Of a stretch of DNA of 64,000 nt, positions 47,531 to 58,493 are shown piece after piece (position 1 is the stretch's first letter; every line of letters begins with the position of its first letter). Position numbers and translations under genes: made by a program. The stretch spans positions 1-64,000 of the forward strand of contig PGXL01000010.1 of NCBI GenBank assembly GCA_002839095.1, read 5' to 3'. The stretch comes from Tenericutes bacterium HGW-Tenericutes-2. GTDB lineage: Bacteria; Bacillota_I; Bacilli_A; Acholeplasmatales; Acholeplasmataceae. A model generated the notes under the pieces. It was not told the origin of the DNA and made no database searches. It saw only the letters and a list, made by a program, of their open reading frames with translations.

Positions 47531-48796
47531 ATGGAAGAATACAAACTTCATCGACACATTTTATGTATCGATCTAAAAAGTTTCTACGCCTCGGTGGAGT
47601 GCGCACTTTCGAATCTCGATCCATTTAAAACACCACTAGTGGTTGCTGACGCCTCTAGAGGTGGCGGTTCCATCGTCCTTGCAGTATCACCTTATTTAAA
47701 AACACTCGGTGTCCCAAGTCGCTGTAGAATTCATGAAATTCCTAAGGATATACCTATTATTTTTAGAAAACCCAGAATGACTACCTATCTTGAGTATTCT
47801 ACGAAGATTATAGAAATTTATTTAAAATTTATTTCTGAGGATGATTTATATGTCTACTCCATTGATGAAGCATTTCTAGACATTACTGAATACCTAAGCT
47901 ATTATAAAAAGACCGATGTTGAAATTGCAAAAATGATTCTAGATACGATTTATCAAGAAACTAAATTGTTCGCGACATGTGGAATTGGTCCGAATATGCT
48001 AATGAGTAAGCTCGCACTTGATATTGAATCTAAAAAAGCACCTGATTTTATTGCGAAATGGACCTATGATGATATCCCTACCAAGCTATGGCCTGTTACC
48101 CCACTTTCTGAGATGTGGGGCATTGGACACAACATGGAGCGTAACCTCTCTAGATTCGGTTTAGAAACGATTGGTGACATCGCACATTACGACCTAACGA
48201 CACTCAAAAAAAACTTCGGAATACTCGGCGAAGAGCTTTATTACCATACACACGGTATTGACATGAGTATGATTCAACAAAAGAAAAATATTCGGGCAAT
48301 CAGTAAAAGCTATGGCTCTGGTCAAACATTATTTCACGATTATTTTCCACCAGATATTTTTCAAATCATTTTAGAAATGGTTGACGATGTTACAAGAAGA
48401 CTCCGTCTTCATAAAAAGGTTGCTAAAACCGTTCATTTCGGCATTGGCTATAGCAAGGAAGTCGGTGGTGGCTTCGGTAGACAAATCAGTCTTGAACAGC
48501 CCTCAGCAAACGCTTCTATCATTTACGAGGCATGTATCGAAATTTTTCATAAGTATTATGAGGATGAACCTATTCGTCGAGTACACGTCAGTGTAACTAA
48601 CTTAAGTGAGAGTCACGTTTATCAGTTTTCACTCTTTGAAAATGCTGAACAAATCGTTAAGGAACATCAGTTACATCTAGCTCTAGATGAACTCAAATTC
48701 AAATATGGGAGAAACACAATTAACCGTGCATCCAGTGAATTTGAATCTTCAACCATTAAGGCTAGAAACAAAATGATTGGAGGCCATCATGCATAA
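47531..48796 (+). CDS. Y-family DNA polymerase (UvrX/ImpB-like)
   Basis: Translesion polymerase of about 421 residues. CIDLKSFYASVE (near residue 11) holds the first metal aspartate, SIDEAFLD (near 107) the catalytic Asp-Glu pair, and CGIGPNMLMSKLA the palm helix, followed by the little finger. It matches the UvrX branch that pairs with YolD. The ATG at 47531 follows AAAGGGAG, with TATAAT at 47502-47507; no LexA-type palindrome is visible upstream. It overlaps the YolD-like gene. Confidence 0.88.
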   Translation: MEEYKLHRHILCIDLKSFYASVECALSNLDPFKTPLVVADASRGGGSIVLAVSPYLKTLGVPSRCRIHEIPKDIPIIFRKPRMTTYLEYSTKIIEIYLKFISEDDLYVYSIDEAFLDITEYLSYYKKTDVEIAKMILDTIYQETKLFATCGIGPNMLMSKLALDIESKKAPDFIAKWTYDDIPTKLWPVTPLSEMWGIGHNMERNLSRFGLETIGDIAHYDLTTLKKNFGILGEELYYHTHGIDMSMIQQKKNIRAISKSYGSGQTLFHDYFPPDIFQIILEMVDDVTRRLRLHKKVAKTVHFGIGYSKEVGGGFGRQISLEQPSANASIIYEACIEIFHKYYEDEPIRRVHVSVTNLSESHVYQFSLFENAEQIVKEHQLHLALDELKFKYGRNTINRASSEFESSTIKARNKMIGGHHA

Positions 48797-49118
48797 TAAT
48801 CACTATGTGGATCGCGGAATTATCAAATGGGCACCATTTGATGCGCTAGTTGGCTATCACTCCATGATTAAGGAACTTAAGTATCGTTTAGGAAAAAAGG
48901 AAAAACCGATATTGAGCGATGACCAATATGAAGAGATGAATAGAAAGCTTCAGCTCGCATTAAACCAAAACCTAGAAATTGAAATTGAGTATTATACCGA
49001 TGGCTATATGCGTTCAACCTTCGGAAGAATTAAAAAGATTGATTGGATTTATCAAATAATTATCCTTTCCACTTTTGAAAAAATTGATGCCAAAAATATT
49101 TTAGAGATTTATCTTTAG
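48789..49118 (+). CDS. YolD-like family protein
   Basis: 109-residue YolD-like protein (DRGIIKWAPFDALVGY; C-terminal WIYQIIILSTFEKID). YolD proteins are encoded next to Y-family polymerases in Firmicutes and phages and are thought to be functional equivalents of UmuD. The ATG at 48789 follows GGAGG and overlaps the polymerase stop by eight bases, so they form one operon ended by a terminator. Confidence 0.88.
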   Translation: MHNNHYVDRGIIKWAPFDALVGYHSMIKELKYRLGKKEKPILSDDQYEEMNRKLQLALNQNLEIEIEYYTDGYMRSTFGRIKKIDWIYQIIILSTFEKIDAKNILEIYL

Positions 49119-49120
49119 TA

Positions 49121-49147
49121 AAGACTGACACCTAGTCAGTCTTTTTT
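49121..49147 (+). terminator. Terminator after YolD-like gene
   Basis: A perfect 9-bp stem AAGACTGAC / GTCAGTCTT with a 5-base loop and T run. Confidence 0.93.
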
Positions 49148-49194
49148 GTTGTATAATAAAAGAAAATAAAGCTAAAACACAGGCAGGGGATATC

Positions 49195-51156
49195 ATGTAT
49201 AGAAAACAGCTAAAAATAGTCGTATATGCATTATTTGGTTTAGCACTTATTCATGCATATAAACTTATTTTCATCGAAAACTACGAACTTAAATCCATTT
49301 TTAAATGGATTATTTTCACACTATCCATCATCTTGATAAGCTATGCAGCATTGATTCATAAGGATTGGATTAAAAAGAATATATTTCGCTATAAGGATAA
49401 ACTCATTGTTATTTCAACTATATTCATAATTGATTTATCTTTTTTGATTAAAAATGCGTTGGATTTTTCAATGGTTTACACTTTTACAATGCTGTTAGGG
49501 CTTATTTTACTCGCGTTATTCTCAATGGTGTTGCCTGTAAGAATAAGTCGAGTTTTTGATGTTTTTATGATTGGTTTATATGCGTTCTATGTTTTAGGTC
49601 AAGATATGTATTATCGAATCTTTAGAGACTTTTTTAGTTCTAGAGAAGCTGTTACACTCAGAGAAGCGATTGAGTCTGGAGAAAGTATGTATAAATTCGA
49701 AATACTTCAGGTCATCGTTTTACTAATTGCTGGAATTGCTATCTACTTCTATCTTAAAAATAAGGAAACCTCGCATATGGATATCAAATCAAAGGCAATT
49801 CTTAAAGCCTTGTTTTTCCCAGGATTACTCTTTATCCTCACTCAATTCAATATGAACTACCAGGTGAGTGATGATCGACCTCATACAGGAGATCACTATC
49901 TATACTCTACAATATTCAATAGAACAAGATTTGCTACAAGGTTTGGAACATTCAATTTATTAATTAGTGATTTATCAGATGCCCTAACTCCACGTTTTGA
50001 TAATCCAAGAGATAAGAGCTATCTCGATAGCTATTTTGAGATAGATCATAAGAATCATGTGGAAAATGAATATACAGATATTTTTATGGGCAAAAATTTA
50101 ATATTTATTTTAGCTGAAACCTATGATGAGATGGCTTTATCTGAAGAATTGACTCCAAATCTTTATAAGCTAAAGACTGAGGGCTTTGATTTTCAAAATC
50201 ACTTTACTCCTGTTTTTCAAAGAACTACGAGTGATACAGAGTTTATTTTTAATACAAGCCTAGTCCCATCCATTGAGGATGGCCCTACTTCATTTATGTT
50301 CAATCAAAACTCGTATCGCACATCACTTGCTTCCTTATTTAGTAGTCAAGGGTATGTAACCAATGCATTGCATGGCAACTACAAGGAGTTCTATACTAGA
50401 AATAAAACCTATCAAGGGCTTGGCTATAATCATTTCTATGGCCGAGATGAGCTTGGTCTGAGTGATAGTAATAAGAGATTCGACACCATATTTTATACAC
50501 ATGCAAAAGACTACATCATACCAGAAACCTCCCCATTTTTCAGTTTTGTTATTACATTTTCTGGCCACTCACCATATACAAAAAATCATATAGTTGCTCA
50601 GAAACATATCGAAGAAATAGAAAATTATTATGGTAACACGATTTCTGATACAATAAAATATTATTTAGCAACACAGCTTGAATTAGATGAAATGTTAGGC
50701 ATGCTGTTTGATGATTTAATGGATAAAGATGTTCTTGATGATACAGTAATCATACTTTCAGGAGATCATTATCCATACACGATGAATCATGATGACTATG
50801 AGTCCTATACGGGCATTACAGAAGATTACTTAAAGCATAGAGGTAACTTATACATCTGGAGCAATCAAATACCAAGCCATGATGTTCAAATGCTTTCTAC
50901 CTCATTTGATATCCTACCAATGATTAATAACATGTTTGGGCTTGGTGGGAATTATAACCATTATGTCGGAAACGATATCTTTGGAACTACAGGTAACTTT
51001 GTAATGTATAAGAACTATGCAATCTATGATGGTTCAAATTATATGATGATTGCAGATCCAAGTATCAATGGAAATGGTTTAATGGTTCAGGCAACTCTTT
51101 ACTATCAACTATCAAAAAAAGTTTTAAGAACGAATTATTTTAAAGTGAACGAATAG
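49195..51156 (+). CDS. LtaS-like sulfatase-family glycerophosphate transferase
   Basis: 653 residues: about five N-terminal helices (1-220) and an extracytoplasmic alkaline phosphatase/sulfatase domain. FILAETYDE (near 305) gives the metal glutamate, RTTSDTEF (near 343) the catalytic threonine, and SGDHYPY (near 522) the metal Asp-His. This matches lipoteichoic acid synthase and phosphoglycerol transferases, which polymerise glycerophosphate from phosphatidylglycerol onto glycolipid. Which polymer is made here is unknown. It is followed 11 bp later by an SDR gene. Confidence 0.85.
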   Translation: MYRKQLKIVVYALFGLALIHAYKLIFIENYELKSIFKWIIFTLSIILISYAALIHKDWIKKNIFRYKDKLIVISTIFIIDLSFLIKNALDFSMVYTFTMLLGLILLALFSMVLPVRISRVFDVFMIGLYAFYVLGQDMYYRIFRDFFSSREAVTLREAIESGESMYKFEILQVIVLLIAGIAIYFYLKNKETSHMDIKSKAILKALFFPGLLFILTQFNMNYQVSDDRPHTGDHYLYSTIFNRTRFATRFGTFNLLISDLSDALTPRFDNPRDKSYLDSYFEIDHKNHVENEYTDIFMGKNLIFILAETYDEMALSEELTPNLYKLKTEGFDFQNHFTPVFQRTTSDTEFIFNTSLVPSIEDGPTSFMFNQNSYRTSLASLFSSQGYVTNALHGNYKEFYTRNKTYQGLGYNHFYGRDELGLSDSNKRFDTIFYTHAKDYIIPETSPFFSFVITFSGHSPYTKNHIVAQKHIEEIENYYGNTISDTIKYYLATQLELDEMLGMLFDDLMDKDVLDDTVIILSGDHYPYTMNHDDYESYTGITEDYLKHRGNLYIWSNQIPSHDVQMLSTSFDILPMINNMFGLGGNYNHYVGNDIFGTTGNFVMYKNYAIYDGSNYMMIADPSINGNGLMVQATLYYQLSKKVLRTNYFKVNE

Positions 51157-51166
51157 AGGTCGTCAT

Positions 51167-52174
51167 ATGAAAATCATCATTGTTGGTGGTACTGGTTTAC
51201 TTGGTTCTGCAGCTGCAAAACTGATGATTGATCAGGGTCATCAAGTTGAAGCGATATCACTTCCAAATATTCCAAAAGATTTAGATTTGCCAAATCGAAT
51301 GGTCATCCATTTTTATGATTATACTGTAATGAGTAATCAAGAAATAGAGGACATATTTAGAGGTAAGGATGCGCTTGTTTTTGCTGCTGGTGTTGATGAA
51401 AGAGTTGAGTTTAAACCATCAGTATATGAAGCCTATGAAACCTATAATATTAAGCCTGTTGAACGGATGCTATCGATAGCTAAAAAGCTTGGAATAAAGC
51501 ACGCTGTAATCCTTGGATCCTACTTCTCATATTTTGCAAAAAAGTGGAGTGAGTTAGCGCTTGAAAAGCATCACCCTTATATTAGAAGTAGATTAAACCA
51601 AGAGCGTGTTGCTTTATCATTTGCTGATGAAAATTTCTATGTAAATGTTTTAGAGCTCCCCTACATATTTGGTATTCAAAAAGGTAGAAAGCCTGTATGG
51701 ACTATCTTTGTAAATCAATTCAAGAAACCTAGGGTTATTTACTTTACCAAGGGTGGAACATCTATGGTAACTGTTAACCAGGTTGCTCATGCAATTTATC
51801 ATGCAATTTTATATGGTGAAATGAAAAAATGCTACCCAATTGGATACTTCAACATGGAGTGGAAACCATTTATCAAAAAAGTATTAACTGCTATGGGTAT
51901 GCCAAAAAAGAAAATTATTATTGTTCCTAATATAATTGCTTTATATGGCTTTATTAGGCTAAAAAAGGAATACAATAAAAAAGGAATTGAGCCTGGACTT
52001 AATCCAATTCAATTCCTTAAGTTAATGTCTAGAAAAACCTTTATATCAATAGATGAATCTAAAATACTTAGACTTCCTGATGATGATATCAATCAAGCAA
52101 TACATGACTCAATATCCTATGCCTATGATATAGAAAAATTAAAACTAGATGTGATTGAAATGAAGGTAAAATAA
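51167..52174 (+). CDS. NAD-dependent epimerase/dehydratase family protein
   Basis: 335-residue extended SDR. The dinucleotide motif is VGGTGLLGSAAAK (residues 5-17). The usual catalytic YxxxK is not evident: the equivalent segment HPYIRSRLNQE keeps a tyrosine but not the lysine at the normal spacing, so it may be atypical (NmrA-like) or a non-catalytic binder. It is probably co-transcribed with the LtaS-like gene, suggesting a glycolipid or sugar precursor role. Confidence 0.75.
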   Translation: MKIIIVGGTGLLGSAAAKLMIDQGHQVEAISLPNIPKDLDLPNRMVIHFYDYTVMSNQEIEDIFRGKDALVFAAGVDERVEFKPSVYEAYETYNIKPVERMLSIAKKLGIKHAVILGSYFSYFAKKWSELALEKHHPYIRSRLNQERVALSFADENFYVNVLELPYIFGIQKGRKPVWTIFVNQFKKPRVIYFTKGGTSMVTVNQVAHAIYHAILYGEMKKCYPIGYFNMEWKPFIKKVLTAMGMPKKKIIIVPNIIALYGFIRLKKEYNKKGIEPGLNPIQFLKLMSRKTFISIDESKILRLPDDDINQAIHDSISYAYDIEKLKLDVIEMKVK

Positions 52175-52177
52175 TCT

Positions 52178-53026
52178 TTACTTACTGACAATTCTAGGCA
52201 TTTCTGTTAATGTGAAATTTGCAGAATTGATTCGATATGTGTTGGTTCCATCGCCTTCAATTTGCTCAGGATTTGTAAAATAGAGTTCACTATTTCCCTT
52301 AACCTTAACATTGAGTAAGCTTGTAATGTTAATATATATTTTAATCTTAGAGAATATATTTATCGAGTTAGGATCATAGAAAACACTGTTGTTTTTTATG
52401 ATTAAATTGATGATTACATTGTTTCGTTTTGTATGCTCGTTATAAAGGAGAAACGCTCTACTTTCATGCTCTGATGGTGGTGTAATAAATTCATAATTTA
52501 CACCATTTCTTTCAAATCTAAGCTTATCAAAAGTTATGCTAGAAATGATCTTTCCTTCAATGACACGAAATGGAATTTTTACAGAAACAAATCGATAATT
52601 TTCAGGATGATTATAGACATCTTCTTCATTTAAATCTTCTTCAATCATATGGAAAATCATACTTCTTCTTTGGACTAATCGTTGTACGTATCTCTCTGAT
52701 TCTCCATAAATAAGCATGCGGTCCATAAACTCAATAATTGAGTAATTAGATGATGCAAATTGCTGTTCTCTAAAGAGCTCAGCACGGCGATTGGTATCGT
52801 CATTGATTTTACCAACTGTTCTATTATGGAGTAAGATGAGTAAGCTAAAAAGCATGCTTGACAAAAAGGATGCAAATGCAACAAAAACAGTAGCGACACG
52901 AATGCCAATAACATTAAACATTTGATCTAGTTCATCACCATACATAAGCATCAAAACAGCCAAAAGGAATACTGTAGATCCAGCAATACCCATGACATAT
53001 ATAATTACATTCTTTCCATTCTTCAT
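52178..53026 (-). CDS. Membrane-anchored protein of unknown function
   Basis: 282 residues with two N-terminal helices (about 8-28 and 42-66) and a soluble domain. After a helical linker with many Glu/Arg residues, the C-terminal 160 residues look beta-rich. No family is recognised and there is no catalytic motif. It converges on the SDR gene with only three bases between stops and is divergent from glpP. Confidence 0.65.
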   Translation of the reverse strand: MKNGKNVIIYVMGIAGSTVFLLAVLMLMYGDELDQMFNVIGIRVATVFVAFASFLSSMLFSLLILLHNRTVGKINDDTNRRAELFREQQFASSNYSIIEFMDRMLIYGESERYVQRLVQRRSMIFHMIEEDLNEEDVYNHPENYRFVSVKIPFRVIEGKIISSITFDKLRFERNGVNYEFITPPSEHESRAFLLYNEHTKRNNVIINLIIKNNSVFYDPNSINIFSKIKIYINITSLLNVKVKGNSELYFTNPEQIEGDGTNTYRINSANFTLTEMPRIVSK

Positions 53027-53115
53027 TTAAATCACTAACTTTCTTCATAATCTTGTTCTCATATTATATCACTAAATTAAAAAATATATGCAATAGATAT
53101 GATATGAAAACAATC

Positions 53116-53144
53116 TTGACATTTTTCATGAAAAGACTTATAAT
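53116..53144 (+). promoter_or_regulatory. Consensus sigma-A promoter of glpP
   Basis: TTGACA, a 17-base spacer and TATAAT: both hexamers are perfect. Transcription should begin near 53151, giving a leader of about 100 bases before glpP. Confidence 0.9.
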
Positions 53145-53150
53145 CAAAGT

Positions 53151-53249
53151 GTAACTTAAGAAGAGCCAAGAGAATTAGAGCGAGGTCAAAAAATGCTGAT
53201 TCATTAGCCTTTTTGCTTTGCTATTTATTTTCATTAAGGAGGTTCAAAG
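53151..53249 (+). promoter_or_regulatory. glpP leader with shared box and attenuator-like hairpin
   Basis: AGAGCCAAGAGA (53162-53173) recurs with one inserted A in the leader of the next gene. Downstream, AAAAATGCTGA and TTAGCCTTTTT (about 53200-53225) can pair with one mismatch, giving a hairpin with a U-rich 3' arm. This fits GlpP-dependent antitermination acting on glpP itself. The box as GlpP target is inference from its recurrence. Confidence 0.55.
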
Positions 53250-53789
53250 ATGAACCAAAAGGTCATTCCTGCTATTAGTAATTTTGCAGATTTTAAGAAG
53301 TTTATTTCACTTCCTTTGACGTATGGAATCCTAATGAATTTTCAACTTGCTCAGCTTCCTGATTTAATAAAGATTATGAAGGATAATAAAAAGAAGATAT
53401 TTATCCATTCTGAGCTAATCAAGGGATTATCTGCAGATGAATATGGAGCAATCTTTTTAATCCAAACACTTGAGGTAGATGGTATCATCTCATCCAAACC
53501 AAAGGTCATTGAAATTTGTAAAAAAAGAGGAGTTACAGGAGTTTTCCGCTTCTTCTTGAAGGATTCAATTTCTTTAAAACAAAGTCTAGAGATTACTGAA
53601 AAGTTATCTCCTGATTATCTAGAAATATTACCTGCATTATCCATTGATATGCTATCTGAGATTAAAAAACATACCAACGCTAATATTTGGATGGGTGGTT
53701 TGATTAAGGATAAAGATCAAATATATAAATGTTTAAAATCTGGAGCAGTTGCTGTAACAACAAGCAATCCTGAGTTCTGGGACATATAA
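53250..53789 (+). CDS. glpP: Glycerol-3-phosphate-responsive antiterminator GlpP
   Basis: RNA-binding antiterminator of 179 residues, a TIM-barrel-like fold that binds glycerol 3-phosphate and allows transcription through leader terminators. Typical segments are HSELIKGLSADEYGA (near residue 53), DGIISSKP (near 77) and the C-terminal GGLIKDKD with GAVAVTTSN (near 145-172). AAGGAGG precedes the ATG. It is the first gene of the glycerol locus and probably controls both its own leader and that of the oxidoreductase gene. Confidence 0.92.
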   Translation: MNQKVIPAISNFADFKKFISLPLTYGILMNFQLAQLPDLIKIMKDNKKKIFIHSELIKGLSADEYGAIFLIQTLEVDGIISSKPKVIEICKKRGVTGVFRFFLKDSISLKQSLEITEKLSPDYLEILPALSIDMLSEIKKHTNANIWMGGLIKDKDQIYKCLKSGAVAVTTSNPEFWDI

Positions 53790-53813
53790 AAATAATAATA
53801 ATTTAATCTAAAA

Positions 53814-53866
53814 AGAGACCAAGAGAGAAAAAATAAAGTATAGTTTGTTTTTTCTCTTTTTTATTA
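53814..53866 (+). promoter_or_regulatory. GlpP-type leader: shared box plus intrinsic terminator
   Basis: AGAGACCAAGAGA (53814-53826) repeats the box of the glpP leader. Right after it, AGAGAAAAAA pairs with TTTTTTCTCT around a 14-base loop, followed by more T, just 16 bases before the oxidoreductase start. The box overlaps the left arm of the stem, so a protein bound there would block terminator formation. Confidence 0.72.
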
Positions 53867-53881
53867 TTCAAGGAGGCTATT

Positions 53882-55324
53882 ATGATCTATGATTACGTCA
53901 TTATCGGTTCAGGTATTATAGGGGCTACTATTGCTCGAGAATTATCAAAATACAAAGTAAATATTTTAGTTTTAGAAAAGGAAAATGATGCAGTTAATGG
54001 GCAAACGATTGCTAATAGTGCAATTATCCATTCTGGACATGATCCAAAGGAAAATACCTTAAAGTCAAAGCTTTGTGTTGAAGGAAACCTGATGTACGAT
54101 GAGATGGAAAAGGAATTAACGATACCAATTTTAAGAACTGGTGGTTTTGTTGTTGCTAGAGGTAAGGATGAAGAGAAAGTGCTTGATGAACTCTATCATC
54201 GCGCATTAACAAATCATGTTACCAATCCTTCTATTTTGAGCTTTGATGAAGCAGTTCTATTAGAACCATTGTTAACAAAGGATGCAACAAAAGTTTTGTC
54301 ACTTCCCTCAACTAAGGTTACCTATCCATGGGCTGTTGCATTTGCTTGCCTAGAAAATGCAATATCAAATGGTACAACATTCCAAAAGAATAGTGAAGTT
54401 ACAGGAATTGAAAAAATAGAAATAGGCTTTAACCTCACTATCAACTTCAAGGAAAAAATACAGGCTAGAAACATTATCAACAGTGCGGGAGTATTTGCTG
54501 ACCAAATCGCTTATATGATTGAAAAGGATGTAAAATATCAAATTAAACCTAGAAAAGGTGAATACCTTGTTTTAGATAGAAAAGCAAAAACTTTATATAA
54601 TCATGTACTTTATGCACTACCAACTGATCAAGGTAAGGGTGTGCTTGTCGTTCCACAGGTTCATGGTAATGTCTTAATTGGACCTACCTCTTCATTTATA
54701 GATGATAAGAGGCTTCTTTCCAATACTAGAGATGGTATTAATCAAATTAAGAAGGATGTAAAAAGATTAGTAGATCATGTACCCTACGACTTAAACATCA
54801 GAACATTTGCTGGAATTAGAGCTTCTTCTACATTTGATGACTTTTATATTAAGGAATCCAGTGAACATAAGGGATTTTATCATGTTGCAGGTATTGATTC
54901 ACCTGGATTAACTGCAGCACCTGCAATAGCAAAATATCTTGTTGAAGAGATCATCAAACAAAAACTAGATAAAAAAGAAAACTGGAATCCTTTTTTAAAG
55001 CATAAGAAACCTTTTCATCAAATGACAAATGAAGAAAGGATGACCGCTATTAAAGAAGATAAAAGATATGGAAATATGATTTGCAAGTGTGAAAAGATAA
55101 CTGAAAAAGAAATCGTATCTGCAATCCATGGAACACTTGGAAATGATACCATTAAAGGAATAAGGAAACGCGCGCGCGCGGGAAGTGGTCTTTGTCAGGG
55201 TGGATATTGTGAAGGTTTAGTTTTAAAAATAATCGCGCGTGAAACAAATCAACCTTTAGAAAAAATAAACTACTACGGGGAAAATACGCCTATCTTAGTT
55301 AAGGAATCGAAGGTGAAATCATGA
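53882..55324 (+). CDS. FAD-dependent glycerol-3-phosphate dehydrogenase-like protein (GlpA type)
   Basis: 480 residues. The N-terminal FAD motif is VIIGSGIIGATIAREL, the DAO-type fold runs to about 365, and a C-terminal BFD-like [2Fe-2S] domain has CKCE near 397 and CQGGYC near 435. It is predicted to oxidise glycerol 3-phosphate to dihydroxyacetone phosphate together with the next two gene products, an arrangement seen in clostridia. It contains an alternating CG tract (55169-55180) encoding Arg/Ala residues. Its stop overlaps the next ATG. Regulation is likely by GlpP through the leader at 53814-53866. Confidence 0.85.
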   Translation: MIYDYVIIGSGIIGATIARELSKYKVNILVLEKENDAVNGQTIANSAIIHSGHDPKENTLKSKLCVEGNLMYDEMEKELTIPILRTGGFVVARGKDEEKVLDELYHRALTNHVTNPSILSFDEAVLLEPLLTKDATKVLSLPSTKVTYPWAVAFACLENAISNGTTFQKNSEVTGIEKIEIGFNLTINFKEKIQARNIINSAGVFADQIAYMIEKDVKYQIKPRKGEYLVLDRKAKTLYNHVLYALPTDQGKGVLVVPQVHGNVLIGPTSSFIDDKRLLSNTRDGINQIKKDVKRLVDHVPYDLNIRTFAGIRASSTFDDFYIKESSEHKGFYHVAGIDSPGLTAAPAIAKYLVEEIIKQKLDKKENWNPFLKHKKPFHQMTNEERMTAIKEDKRYGNMICKCEKITEKEIVSAIHGTLGNDTIKGIRKRARAGSGLCQGGYCEGLVLKIIARETNQPLEKINYYGENTPILVKESKVKS

Positions 55325-56577
55325 AAGTTGATATAGCAGTTATAGGTGGAGGTGCAGCAGGTTTAGCTGCAGCAATTCAAGCATCAGATTCCAATTTAAA
55401 TATTTTAATCATTGAAAGAGAAAAGGAGTTAGGAGGTATTCTAAATCAGTGTATCCATACTGGATTTGGTTTAGAGTTTTTCCATGAAGAATTAACAGGA
55501 CCAGAATATGCTTTCCGATTTATTGAGAGCTTGAAGGAAAGAAATATTAATGTTTTACTAAACACAACAGTAATTGACATCGTTAAGAACAATGATTTTC
55601 TAATATCTATTTCAAGCATAGATGATGGATATCAAATGATTAACGCAAAGTCTGTAATAATATCCTCTGGATGTTTCGAAAGGACTCGTGGAGCAATCAT
55701 GATTCCGGGAGAACGACCTAAAGGAATCATGCCAGCAGGAAGTGCACAAAGATATTTAAATATAGATGGGTATTTGGTGGGAAAGGATGTTTTCATTTTA
55801 GGAAGTGGAGATATTGGACTCATCATGGCTAGACGTATGACTTTAGAGGGTGCGAAAGTGCACGGTGTCGCAGAAATCATGCCGTATTCTAATGGGTTGA
55901 ATAGAAATATAGCTCAATGCTTAGAGGATTTTGATATTCCTTTATATTTGTCTCATACAGTTACTGACATCCAGGGTAAAAATGTATTAGAGGAAATCAC
56001 TATTTCTGAGGTTGATCAAAGCTTTAATCCAATCAAAGGAACTGAAAAAACATTTAAGGTTGATACGCTTTTGTTATCTATTGGACTCATACCAGATATT
56101 CAATTGTTTGAATCATTAACCATAGAAACCAGTAAGACAACAAAAAGTGCAATAGTGAATCAGCATTATCAAACCAATATTGAAGGTCTCTATGTATGCG
56201 GAAATGCATTACATGTTCACGATCTTGTCGATTGGGTAACAAAGGAAAGTGAATTGGTTGGGCAAAAGGCTAGAAATTATTGTTTAAATGACCATAAGAT
56301 AGTCAAAGATGAAAAGCATATCCTTCTTAGTGAAGACATTCGCTATACTGTTCCTCAAAAAATAGACTTCAATCAATTGAATGAACCATTTGAGATTCTT
56401 TTTAGAGTAACAAGAAAAATGGAAAAGGGTACATTCAAAATTATTCAAGATGGAAAAGTCATCCTTAGTAAAAAAAGAAAACATATTGCACCTGCAGAAA
56501 TGGAAAAAATACTACTTAAACCATCCGATTTTATATCAAGAAATGAAATCACTATCGAATTGGAGGAATCAAAATGA
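55321..56577 (+). CDS. NAD/FAD-dependent oxidoreductase partner subunit
   Basis: 418-residue pyridine nucleotide-disulfide-type flavoprotein. FAD motif AVIGGGAAGLAAAIQA at the start, FILGSGDIGLIMARR near 155 as the second dinucleotide fold, and the C-terminal FAD contact GLYVCGNALHVHDLVD near 293. LNQCIHTGFG near 42 lacks the CxxxxC redox disulfide. It overlaps both neighbours by four bases. It probably transfers electrons from the GlpA-like subunit to NAD or ferredoxin; partner and direction are inferred. Confidence 0.85.
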   Translation: MKVDIAVIGGGAAGLAAAIQASDSNLNILIIEREKELGGILNQCIHTGFGLEFFHEELTGPEYAFRFIESLKERNINVLLNTTVIDIVKNNDFLISISSIDDGYQMINAKSVIISSGCFERTRGAIMIPGERPKGIMPAGSAQRYLNIDGYLVGKDVFILGSGDIGLIMARRMTLEGAKVHGVAEIMPYSNGLNRNIAQCLEDFDIPLYLSHTVTDIQGKNVLEEITISEVDQSFNPIKGTEKTFKVDTLLLSIGLIPDIQLFESLTIETSKTTKSAIVNQHYQTNIEGLYVCGNALHVHDLVDWVTKESELVGQKARNYCLNDHKIVKDEKHILLSEDIRYTVPQKIDFNQLNEPFEILFRVTRKMEKGTFKIIQDGKVILSKKRKHIAPAEMEKILLKPSDFISRNEITIELEESK

Positions 56578-56918
56578 AAAGAATAACATGTATCATTTGT
56601 CCTGTTGGATGTCATTTAGCAATTGATGATGATATGAATGTTTCAGGAAATAAATGTGAAAAGGGTAAAAACTATGCGCAAATCGAAATGACTGATCCCA
56701 AAAGAATGCTTACAACTACAGTTAAGACAACCAGTTCAATCTATCCAAGATTATCTGTTAAAACTAACCATCCGATTTCAAAAAAGCTAATTTTCAAAGC
56801 ACTTAACGAAATAAATGAAATTATCATCTCTAAAGATGTTAAAATAGGAGATGTAATCATCGATAATATATTAGATACAAAAATAGATATTGTCGCTACA
56901 AAATCAATCCATATTTAA
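56574..56918 (+). CDS. DUF1667 domain protein
   Basis: 114 residues. N-terminal CIICPVGCH and NKCEKGKNYA provide four cysteines suited to an iron-sulfur or zinc site, similar to the start of molybdopterin oxidoreductases. The DUF1667 family is encoded with GlpA-like and FAD oxidoreductases in anaerobes and is presumed to be the third subunit. It overlaps the previous stop by four bases and precedes glpK by 15. Confidence 0.86.
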   Translation: MKRITCIICPVGCHLAIDDDMNVSGNKCEKGKNYAQIEMTDPKRMLTTTVKTTSSIYPRLSVKTNHPISKKLIFKALNEINEIIISKDVKIGDVIIDNILDTKIDIVATKSIHI

Positions 56919-58427
<1,509 letters not shown>

Positions 58428-58493
58428 GAGCGTGATTATATCATAAATCTTATAACAGGTTTATAATAAACATATAAACATAGGAGGGCATAT

